Below, piece by piece: positions 14,901 to 24,108 of a stretch of DNA of 64,000 bases; position 1 is the first letter of the stretch, and every line of letters begins with the position of its first letter. Location of the stretch: positions 20,883,860 through 20,947,859 of the forward strand of contig NC_058057.1 of assembly GCF_020085105.1 (NCBI RefSeq). The letters run 5' to 3'. The notes below the pieces were generated by a model, which worked only from the letters and a program-made list of their open reading frames with translations, made no database searches and was not told where the DNA came from. This stretch comes from Siniperca chuatsi. Lineage: Eukaryota; Chordata; Actinopteri; Centrarchiformes; Sinipercidae. The position numbers were made by a program, and so were the translations under genes.

Positions 14901-16483
14901 AGCACAGAGCAGACTTGTCAGTACAGAGCGAGAGTTTACACTAAGTTAGCTTTGTGAAAGTTTTTGGATGTAAACCGGACCCTGGAGCTTCCTTCAACTA
15001 TCTGCTAACGTTATGTAATAACAATGTGAACACACTGTAACATCGTAGCAGATATTATTGTATGTAGATACAGAATTTCTCAATTAGGGAGAAAGAGCAG
15101 ATGTGCTCCAGGCCATTTTTAGAGTTTATTTAACTTTTTATGTGTGATAACCATGTTAAGCAAAATATTAATCAGAGCAGAATATTTTTAAAACATGTCT
15201 GGAGGGGAACTTTAAACTGATGGCTTTTTTTAATCTGCCATTTTTGCATATAAATTAAGTTACATGCAACAGTCAAGAGAGCATGTCTCTGTTCTTCATT
15301 TTTGCACCTTTTTAAATGTATTACATGTCTTTTATTTTCAGCGTGATGGTCTAGGGGTTTATTTCCTGATCTGGATACATTTTGATGCAAATATAAAAGG
15401 AGAAGCACTGACGTTAGGTGGAGTTGAACAGGAAAGCAATCTAATGAAGATGTGGTTTTACTTAAAGATGCCACCGGCAGTGGTGTTGGTTTTATTTTCC
15501 TGTTTCCTGTTGCATTACTGGCACTTACAGTTGGTTACAGTAAGTCTGCCCCCGTTACATGCATATGCATGTCACCTCAAAATACATCATTCAGCAGCCA
15601 ACCAGTAACCCACCAGTGGGTTTGTGTCACCACATCTTTAGTAAAACTGGACACTGTATATGATATGCTTTAGGTCAGAATCCAGGAATATTTTCTTATG
15701 CTGTTCATTTACTTACAAACCGACTGGGTGTGACAATATCAGGAACACATGTTCAGTCTAATGCATGGGCCCTGCAGCAAATACTGCCTCTGTGAGCATT
15801 ATTATGTTCTCTCTTTTGAAACATCATCAGAGGTGCTGATTCAACTCTGGATATTTTTGAGGCAGCATTGCATTAGATTGCATCGCATTGCATCCCTGCC
15901 TCTGACTGTTTCTGAGACGTGTGGGTTCCTACATTGCCTGCCTCCACACACACTGATAGGTGAAGGCATTTTTGGCATCAGAAATATTGTTTCATAAAGA
16001 CTGAAAATGCCATTTACATACAACTTTATACAGTGCAGAAGTATCTAAAGAAATGTATTCTTCTTTAGCAGACCAGTTTCACTCTGAAGGGGGGAAAAAA
16101 GTCTCCATGGTTAGTGGAGGCAGTTTACACTGTACTATCATTAAGACATACAGTATAAGTAATACTGTAACTACACCCAATCCAGATTGGATAAAGCTGT
16201 TTGAAAATTGAGCCACTTTTGGGCCAAAAAAGATCAAATGTAGGAGCAAATAGAGGCTTAAAATAAAATATTATGGTACAGCAAAGTCTTATTTTCCTCT
16301 CGTTCTCTCTTGTAGGCACCAACTCATCCAGTTTACAACATTTGTCCAGAAAAGGTGGCTCGTGCCCTGCAGCACTTTCACCGGCTGCCTGTCCCTGAGT
16401 ACAACAGGCAGCCGGGAGCCTCTGCTGATGACGGACTGTTGGACCCCGCCGCTGCCTCTGGATCAGCCGACCATCGGCCCTAG
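1697..16483 (+). CDS. fntb: Protein farnesyltransferase subunit beta (partial, 5' exons outside window)
   Basis: Cytosolic zinc enzyme subunit. With the alpha subunit it attaches farnesyl to the cysteine of C-terminal CaaX motifs (Ras, lamins). Ten coding exons: 1697-1769, 2575-2666, 5746-5892, 7034-7117, 8797-8883, 8990-9119, 12090-12222, 13213-13324, 13486-13600, 16316-16483 (stop TAG). All junctions have AG/GT borders and compatible phases. They give 379 residues plus one split codon, so roughly the N-terminal 60-70 residues lie upstream. Family landmarks are intact: RPWLCFW (the two peptide-site tryptophans), EAHGGYTFCG (diphosphate-site His), QGRCNKLVDGCY (Arg and Lys of the diphosphate site, zinc ligands Asp and Cys) and DFYHTCYC (third zinc ligand His). 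The alpha-alpha barrel repeats GGF.GGPGQ and GG..GVPG.EAHGG are visible. The gene runs tail-to-tail into max, as in other vertebrates. Identification is very secure. Exon borders are by eye. Confidence 0.97.
2667..5745 (+). other. fntb intron, about 3.1 kb
   Basis: Lies between the exon coding CLDASRPWLCFW and the exon coding VCQFLARC. AT-rich, with a TA tract at 2876-2922 and several short homopolymers. No further exon, RNA gene or clearly defined element was recognised. Confidence 0.7.
2876..2922. repeat. (TA)n microsatellite, about 47 bp
   Basis: Pure TA tract followed directly by a T run. Likely variable in length between individuals. Confidence 0.97.
5893..7033 (+). other. fntb intron, about 1.1 kb
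   Basis: AT-rich intron with a strong pyrimidine-rich stretch (about 6885-7032) leading into the acceptor of the exon beginning EKLLDFLRSVKQPDG. Nothing else recognised. Confidence 0.7.
7845..8110 (+). repeat. Interspersed repeat, copy 1 (unclassified)
   Basis: Contains 'ccatgaaaagaccaaaacca' followed by 'acaatgaattgat'. This is closely echoed about 650 bp downstream by 'ccctgaagagaccaac' followed by 'aataatgaacttgt', so the two stretches share an origin. The family is unknown to me by name. Boundaries are approximate. Confidence 0.5.
8455..8700 (+). repeat. Interspersed repeat, copy 2 (unclassified)
   Basis: Diverged relative of the 7845-8110 repeat in the same orientation (shared 'gaccaac(c)aa' and 'atgaa.t' blocks and a downstream 'catttattttga' block). 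It may be an independent insertion or a local duplication. Boundaries are approximate. Confidence 0.45.
9560..9850 (+). repeat. Probable retroelement-derived block ending in poly-T
   Basis: The stretch is more GC-rich than the surrounding intron. It contains 'gatccccgtagggaaattct', a motif I recognise from dispersed fish repeats, and ends in a run of 27 T (9824-9850). It is open in several frames on both strands but none resembles a protein I know. Classification is uncertain. Confidence 0.35.
10405..10545 (-). repeat. hAT-like non-autonomous element fragment (copy 1)
   Basis: Carries the core blocks shared by the family in this window: 'aatgtgaggatttgct', 'aatatctttgggttttg', 'gggctttggaaaattatga'. 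Truncated and in reverse orientation relative to the 24738-25041 copy. Confidence 0.55.
13892..14125 (+). repeat. hAT-like MITE, incomplete ('cagtggttcccaacc' family)
   Basis: Begins with 'cagtggttcccaaccttttt' and shares 'taggtttggtcaagtttgca' with the more complete copy at 34195-34658. The right terminus is not clear, so this copy is probably truncated or interrupted. Confidence 0.55.
14260..14590 (+). repeat. Interspersed repeat (unclassified)
   Basis: Contains 'ggttagcttagctta', 'ggaaacagggtgaaacagct', 'agcctggctctgt' and 'aattcactaattaacacgtt', a combination I recognise from many teleost introns. It is not protein-coding. The superfamily is unknown and boundaries are approximate. Confidence 0.5.
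14640..15010 (+). repeat. Probable interspersed repeat (unclassified)
   Basis: Starts 'agtacgcctccactcaaaaa' and includes 'aaaaccaatcgcaatggga'. The shift in base composition and the position directly after another dispersed repeat suggest a mobile-element origin. No inverted ends were confirmed. Confidence 0.35.
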
Positions 16484-16633
16484 TTAGTCCTCAGTGGAGA
16501 CATCACTGTGTGAACCAGCCAACTCCAGGGAAGGAACTCGAACCAGCAAACAGCGGTCAGGTCTGATGCAGAAGAGCCGGTCGGACGGTCGACCCTCAGT
16601 AGAAATGAGGGCTGGAGTTTAGGAGTTTGCCTG

Positions 16634-16743
16634 AATAAAGGTCAACAGTTGTGTGGGCAGCTTCGCATTCAGCTGAATTTTTGCTTGCAATGCCTATTGT
16701 TTTCATTCTCTGAAAAGGTTTCAGTATGACCCAAGTTAATAAA
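16634..16743 (+). terminator. fntb: fntb polyadenylation signals (two AATAAA)
   Basis: AATAAA at 16634-16639 and again at 16738-16743, 151 and 255 bases after the fntb stop codon. Either would give a short 3' UTR. Use of both would give two mRNA ends about 100 nt apart. Confidence 0.7.
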
Positions 16744-17671
16744 ACTTTATACAGCACTTTTCATAACTGTGTTATATGCCTTACGACTGTTAAATGATAA
16801 ACACTTCAGACACATTTCAGACAAATCATTACTTAAAACAGTCAGATACAACAGGTTTTTTTTTTTTTTTACAAGCACCTGCAAAATCAGAAAGTCGAAA
16901 CAGTATCCATCATCTTTGGAAAACCCAAGAGTCGACTGAGGACATTGATAGGTCCTCAGTATTTGTTCTGGGACTTTGGGGGGATTTAGCCAGCTACAGT
17001 TAAGCACTTACACATGATGCATATTTTTGAGTTTTATTGGTTTAAAAGCAGTGGTTTGTTTCTAGAGGAATGTTTTTGAAATAACAGCTCCATTTAACTC
17101 AAACCTGCAGAAAATAATCAACTAACTCAAGAAATACAATATGAAGAATCCAAATAATTAAAACATTTCTTCCCTTTTGGGGTAAACATGGGCAGTTACA
17201 GACCTTAGTATTTCTAAGATCCAGGCTCTTTTCCTGCCTGGTACCAAAAATACAAGCAAAAAATCCATACCTGAAATAAGAAAAGACAGATTCACCATGT
17301 ACATACTGTAAGTAGGTTGGCTACTGGCTGTTGCTCACAGAACATCAACTGGCCCAGTTTATTTCTCCACATAGTTAAAAACACCAGTTTAAGGGGAGAA
17401 TTGTTCAATAGGACATAAAAGTACACTATGCCCTCAGACACCTGCCTGCATCAGTGGAAACCAGAAAAACCTGAAGTTTTGTTTGCCTGCTGTAACAACA
17501 CATCCAGTCCTGAAAGCTCTCCTACTGCAGTCCTTAGGGGGAGGAAAGGTATCTTAGATTATAATAATGTGTATATGTGTTGTTTTTTTAACACTACAGG
17601 AAATGTCACCATTTGTTAACACTGATCTGACAGCTAAATAACCACAGAGAGCATGTTAAAGGATAAAATAG
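16744..17671. other. Intergenic gap between convergent fntb and max
   Basis: AT-rich with no coding exon recognised. Several AATAAA sequences on the - strand (for example at 17033-17038 and near 17360) could allow longer max 3' UTRs, so part of this gap may be transcribed from max. Confidence 0.5.
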
Positions 17672-19050
17672 TTTATTTTATAGTCTCATAGTAAAGGTAG
17701 GCCTCAACTTGCAAGACAATTGTTGGCAGTATGTACAACATACTTGTAATTTCCATGGAATGGAATCGGACAAACAAAGACCTATTACACTAATTATATC
17801 CTCCTAAATGGAAATAAAATGGAAACAATATACATACACACACGTTTCCTAGACACGCAAAATGCTTCCTTTTTTTCCTTGGGGGATTCAGCAACATCGA
17901 TTTTTACTGTGTAAAGCACAACACATCGACAGGGACTTATTTCGCTTCCTTGTACTGCAAAAGACGGGAGCTACCTTTGACATTCAATACCTATTTCAAA
18001 CCTTTAAGGAAAACTACATGTGACAAATTGGCATTTTCCCATGACTTGTGAGATTACTACGAAATGCATAACATACTTTTGAACTTGAAAACAGCCAATC
18101 AATGCTTTTTATAATCTATAAAACGAGATGCCTAACGTATTCAGCCACCTAAAGTCATTCACTACTTCAAGCTAAAGGACAAAATACGATACAAGTTCAG
18201 GAATATTCTCCTTCAAAACATCAATTTCAACAAAAGGAGTCATGTTTTCTTTTTTAATCTTGTGTTAACAAACATGTCAGGCAGAAAACATCTGCAATCC
18301 AGTGGGCCTGAGGTGGATATCACTTAACATTTGCTTCAAAGCGTCTTCACATTCTTTAGTGGAAAAAGTAAGCTACAAATGTTTTTTTATTTTTTATTTT
18401 AAAAAGGTAAACTTCTCCAGGACAATTTATCTAGGTGTGTGTGTGTAAATTCTAAACAGGTTTTTATCAAGAATAACAAAATAAAACAAACAACAACAAA
18501 AAAAACCCAAAAATATATAATATAGCAGTGCTTGGAGGAGTACGCCCGGCACGCCCTTCCCCCCCATAAACAACCCGGGGAGGAGGAGGGGCTTTATTGA
18601 GGGTACAAAAAAAGCATCAAGTCCTTAAGTAGCCAAGCTGCCTGTGTTTGGGGTTTTGGATTGTTGATGTTGCTAGGGGGGGGAATACCAATGACGGAGA
18701 ACCAAAGAAAAGAGAGAAAGAGAGGGATGGGAAGGGGAAAAAACCTGAAGCTCTCTAGATGGATTGAAGCAGTCATCTTCCACCCTGCTGACTTCCTCCC
18801 TCCTGTTTTTGGAGATTGGGTGGGAAGAGAGACGATTGTGGCGGCGGCGTGTGGAGGTTTGAGGGGTCACGAGTCTCCAGTGCGAGCCCACCCAGAAATG
18901 GAGGAGAGAGGACGGTGAGGGAGGCCGGGGTTGGTTGTTGCTGGCATGAGGGGTCGATGAGCCTCGAGAGCTTTGAAGGCTGCTTTTCCTCTCACCCTCC
19001 CTTGTGCCCCGCCGCCTCGACCGTGGCCAGGTTTTAAACTGCTCCGCTCT
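17672..19050 (-). other. max: Probable max 3' UTR
   Basis: Follows the max stop codon on the - strand. Candidate AATAAA signals (TTTATT on the + strand) lie at 18593-18598 and 17672-17677, giving UTRs of about 0.45 or 1.4 kb. The first 300 bases beyond the stop are GC-rich, and the rest is AT-rich. The true end cannot be fixed from sequence alone. Confidence 0.5.
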
Positions 19051-20910
19051 CTAGCTGGCCTCCACGCGCAGCTTCTTCCTGTTAGGCGGCTCCTCTGCCT
19101 CCGATTCGGAGCTCGAGTCAGAGCCTCCGTCGAACGCCGAAACGGCGCTGCCTTTGGGATTGGTGTACAGGCTGCTGTCAGAGGACGAGTAGCTGGCCTG
19201 GAGCTGGGTGGAGCCCTTCACCTTCTCCAGAGCACGGACTGCATGAACACAAGAAGAAACATAATTGGAGGAAGAAGGTGAGGAGTTAAACAACAGGATT
19301 TCAAAATGATATAGTCACTGAAGAAAAATTCAGGCTGGGGACACATTACATGACAGAACAGAAAAATTCTCTTTGAGTAAATGCAGATAACCAAAGAATT
19401 CAAAATGGAGGAAGCCATGATATTAGCTTTGTTGCAACATCTGTTTTTTTTTACAACCCTGCTCTGCTGAGTTCATATCCTCTTTGCCATAAACAAAAAC
19501 TTAGTCAGTATCGCTTAAGACTTCCAGTTTAATTTTGCTGTGACACTTTCTGGTGTGACTGGACCCGTATACATGGCTTAAGTCATGCCGCATTTTCTAG
19601 CTAGCCTCTGTTCAACTAGCATCTTCTTTTCAATGTATTTTTTCAGAGGGTTTCTCTTTTATAATTTTTTCCAAAAACCCGACATGTTCTTCAGGTTGTC
19701 CATCAATATTCTAAGCTTAATGTATATCTACTGCTGTAGTGGTTAATAAAATTCAAACTTTACTATTTTAACCAAGATACAATGATGCCTGTTTCCTTAG
19801 CATTCAACAACACCACTTCCTGTAGGGCTACGGCTACCATTGAGGACATGTTCTGTTTTTTTCCCCATGAATTTGGGAGTTTTGGTGTCAGGGGCTGTAT
19901 AACAGAAACTTCCTATCTTAAGTCTTAAGTTAAGATAGGAAGAGTCTAAGACAGGATTTTTCCTAACAGAAGCAAATCCTAACTAACATTAATCTTATCT
20001 GTTACCTAGCAACAGACGCTACTTTTCTCATCTCGCCAAGCAAAACAACTTTGTAACTGTTGTTTTTTCTCATTGAAACATACTGAAACATACATTGAAA
20101 CATACAAAAAATTTAACAAAAACGACGACAGGCACTTAACTTCAAGACAGATGAGTTAGAGTTGGTAACATCTGTGGAGAAATCCAAAGATGTTCTTTTT
20201 GGAGAATTTACAACGCTAACTCATGAGATAAAAGCAAGAGAGTGGGCTAAGATAGCAGACACAGTCTCCGCCATATCCGGCATCCAACGGAGCGTTGATG
20301 CTATCAAAAAGAACAAGTTAGCTAAAAGTGAAAGTTAGGACAGCTTAATGGTTATCCTAAAATTAGGAGAGTATATTTAAGATTTTGAGAAGTTGGGATA
20401 CTTGTTTGATACACTTTTCCTATCTTAACTTACGATAGGAACATTGACTTGTGAAATGTTCATCTGTAATGGCTTTTTTCCTAAATCGGGTCTTACCCCT
20501 AATTACCATGGTTACCAAACAGTTGAGATTGGATCTGCAAGTTAGGAAGTTTCTGTAATACGGCCCCAGAAGTGCAGATTATACTCCATAACAAGATTAA
20601 ACATGGCGGGTTTTTAAAAGGTTGATAAATGTTTGGATTTAATATATTTAAATTCAACTATTAGATGAAATAAATATTTTACCACCAAAGTTTCAAGCTG
20701 TGTTTAGGGAAACTCAGAGGTCATGTTTCTGGGGCTGAAATTAATAATTAAAATGTTATTAAACTGTTTTAAAAAGTTGCAAGTGAAAATCTAAATTAAA
20801 TTTTAAAATATGTTTTGGTGTATGGGTAGGCTTGGATTCATGACATCAGTATTTAGAAAATCCTGGCTACAGTCCTGCATGCGGCTTACAATAAATGCAA
20901 ACAAAATAAT

Positions 20911-20972
<62 letters not shown>

Positions 20973-23900
20973 TATGTTTAAACAACACAGTGTTTAAATT
21001 GTACTGTCCAACAGTTTGGTTCAGATTATGGACAATAAACCCCAGGAACATGTTTTAGATTATCAGCAAGGCCCATGAAAGAACACATTTAAGAGAAAAC
21101 CCACTGAGTTATAGAAGCTAAGTTAAGCTAGGAGCTATGAGAGGGGGCTAAACTTTGGTCTTCCATTTGTCTGGAGTTGTAGTGGCACAAACACTTTGAT
21201 TTGAGACTTCGTCTTCAACCACACGCTCTTATCACTACAACATCCAAACAAAACAAACATGATTGTGAGCATTTGTGAAGCCTCACCCTTCCTTCTTGCA
21301 CTCCACTGTCACTGGCTGCAGTAGTCCACATTTGATTTGCTAAAACTCAAACCTTTCTGGGGAGGTCATGGGGGTCGTTAACTACTACCAGCAGGCAAAA
21401 ATTATTGAATCTTCACGACTGCCCCAAACTAGCACAGATGTTCTCGATTCTGAAAACAAGTTCTTAAAACAAAATTGTGGTATAATCAGTCTAAATCTCA
21501 TGTCGAGTATCCCCAACCTGAAGAACAAAATGATCCAGCAGTGTTGCTACCTTGCTGTTCCAGCAGTGCGTTCTGCCTCTTCAGGTCGTCGATGTCCTGC
21601 TGGTGCGTGTGGTTTTTTCGCCTCATGTACTGGATGTACTCTGTGGCTTTGTCTAGGATTTGAGCTCGAGACGCCTGTTTGGTAGACTGCTGTTAGTGAC
21701 ACATGCAGAAATTGAACCAATGACGCAAGTATCACATTTCTTATCACATTTCTTAAACAAAAAATTCCTGCTCCTGTCATGATGCTACAGAGACTGAAAC
21801 ACCTGAAGGAGACTACAGGGAAATCTAGGACAACGCTGTGTGTTTCTGCACAGCTTGCCTTCTCTTAACCTCTCAAAATCCTCTAGCACTTCAGTCTGAC
21901 ATCCACAGGCTAGGTCACGACCTAGACAAGTAACTGTCTGAGTGTTCGCCTCAATTACAGCAAACAAAAGTACTGCGGCAGCCCGTTAGCTGACTGGCTG
22001 CAAATCAGCTCCAACAAGTTTAAGGATTACAGGCACTTATTTGTAAAACATTTGCTACATCTCAAATTAATGCACTTCTCTTGTGTTCCTGAGCTATTTA
22101 GCATGGCCATTCATTGACTTAATATCAGCAGCATCAGTGAGATTTGTGCTCATTAGGGCTGGGTATCATTTGAAATTCTTCAATAGTAGTGCAGATACCA
22201 ATTGTCTGTATCAATACCAAAACCAGGGTTTCCTGCAGTGTTTTATTGCCCAAAACAAGGTCCACCTCCCATTATCTCATTAAAAAAAATTGTAAATCTT
22301 TATGAAGTAAGGCATCAACTTTCATGAAAAAAACACAACAGCCAGAATCATTAACAATTAACCTGCCGATTATTTTCACAATTAATTGGTTTGGTCTATA
22401 ACATACCTGAAAACAGTGAAAAAATGTTGATCATAACATCCCAAAGACTAAGTTGACATATCCTAGTCGCATGTTTTGTCCTACCAAAAGTCCAAAACCC
22501 AAAGATATTCAGTTTAATATCCCTGAAGACAGAGAAAACCAGAACCAGGGCCACTAGAAAGGTGAATTTTGGGCATTTTTTAATTAAAAAGTGACTTAAA
22601 TTATGTATCAATGATCAAAATGGTTGCTAATTATTTTCAGGGATCAACTAATTGATTAATCAACTAGTCGTCTCAGCTCTAGCTATTATATTTAATGAGT
22701 TTTAATACTGTTTAGGCCACCATCTTCTAAATAAGCGGATCACGAGACGAGATGCGTCAGGACCTCAGTGGCTTACCACATCAGCAAACAATTTCCTTGT
22801 TGCAAAACAATACTTTTCTGATACCTTTGGTAATGAAACATATTCCACAAAATCCTTGGGCGCTATCGCCGTACAAGGACTTTGCCTGAACAGTGTAAAA
22901 TGGGCACATTATTTATTCAAATCAGGAAATGTCTGATCAAAGAATAAGGAGACAAGATTAGGAGTCTGACCAGATATTCGATGCCAGCTTCCAGTACTTG
23001 GCAGTCTTGTAAACTCGATGCTACAGACACATTTCGGTCTGTACCAAAAAGTATTGAGGTTTGGTACCCAGCTCTAATATTCTCTTCAAATTCTACTCTG
23101 CTTTCTCTCACAAGAACAAAAATACTGCATGTTTGCCCTAAAACAGATCCATAATAGCAGTATGGTCCTGGGAGAGGCAGCTGTAACGCAACACGTCTTA
23201 CAAATTATCAGCAAACATCCCTCACATCTCATAAACCCCCGCCCTTCACGCTGCGTGAGAGTCATGAACTGGTCTTTTAGGGGAAAATAAAAACACTGTG
23301 TGCCCAGTTACTGAACCTGCTCCAAATGCTCTCAATGTCATGGATGTCAAAACAGGAAAAGAGCAACAAAATGTCCTCATAATAACTTCCTGACGCTGGT
23401 CCAAGTATTTAGACTACATCACTGTCTTGCTGCTGCCAATCTGCACTTTCACCATCTGCCCTCCTCCCAGTCCCTTCAACTATTTCCCTCCACTGACGCA
23501 CACACATTAAGCAAGTGAAGACATTTGCATCTCTGTATATTTACTAGAAATCATTAAAATTACCTAATGGTAGAAATGCCCTCACCCCTAAATTAACATA
23601 GAACATATTAAACTACAACTATTATACTTAACCTTTTAGTAAACACATGGCAAAATACAAGTACAAAAATTTCTTACATGAGCCATTTGTGTGCCTGGGG
23701 GACCTGCAGGCAGAGCTTTACCAACCTTTTCTCCCTGCAGGGCGGGTACCGAGTCCCGGAGGCTGTGAAAGCTGTCTTTGATGTGGTCCCTACGCTTGCG
23801 CTCCAGCGCATTGTGGTGTGCCCGTTTGTCTGCCTGCAATGACAAGAGTCACAAGACCTTCAGCCTGGCAGCAGAGCAGCATGGGTAGAGGACAGCGGGT

Positions 23901-24058
23901 GTCCAACCGTCCCTAGTCAACCTACACAAACCACTCTGCTGCCAAGTCCCACTCTGCCTTTACAGCAACACCACCACTGTCATAGTTTTAATTCATGTAG
24001 TAATTATCATGTAAACCAAAAAAGTATTTATTATTTTTTTGGTTTACATGATAATTAC

Positions 24059-24108
<50 letters not shown>

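Larger units (their letters stand above)
13601..16315 (+). other. fntb last intron, repeat-rich
   Basis: Non-coding intron of about 2.7 kb before the terminal exon. At least three dispersed-repeat segments (13892-14125, 14260-14590, 14640-15010) occupy its first half. The second half shows nothing specific. Confidence 0.65.
19239..21550 (-). other. max intron 4 with Harbinger element
   Basis: Non-coding apart from the transposon-derived frame at 20117-20338. Also contains a CT/TA compound microsatellite at 20912-20967. Confidence 0.7.
21675..23725 (-). other. max intron 3, repeat-rich
   Basis: Non-coding intron between the bHLH helix-1 exon and the zipper exon. Roughly half of it is the nested transposon block at 22155-23078. 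No additional exon recognised. Confidence 0.7.

Noticed and set aside
20635..20800. Possible RNA gene in AT-rich sequence
   Set aside because: No cloverleaf, box motif or stable fold evident by eye; simple AT-rich intron.
23636..23725. Read-through of the max bHLH exon ([14 protein letters not shown]...)
   Set aside because: It continues past a good donor into the intron; the next exon joins in phase to give the known zipper sequence. A truncated isoform is possible but unsupported.
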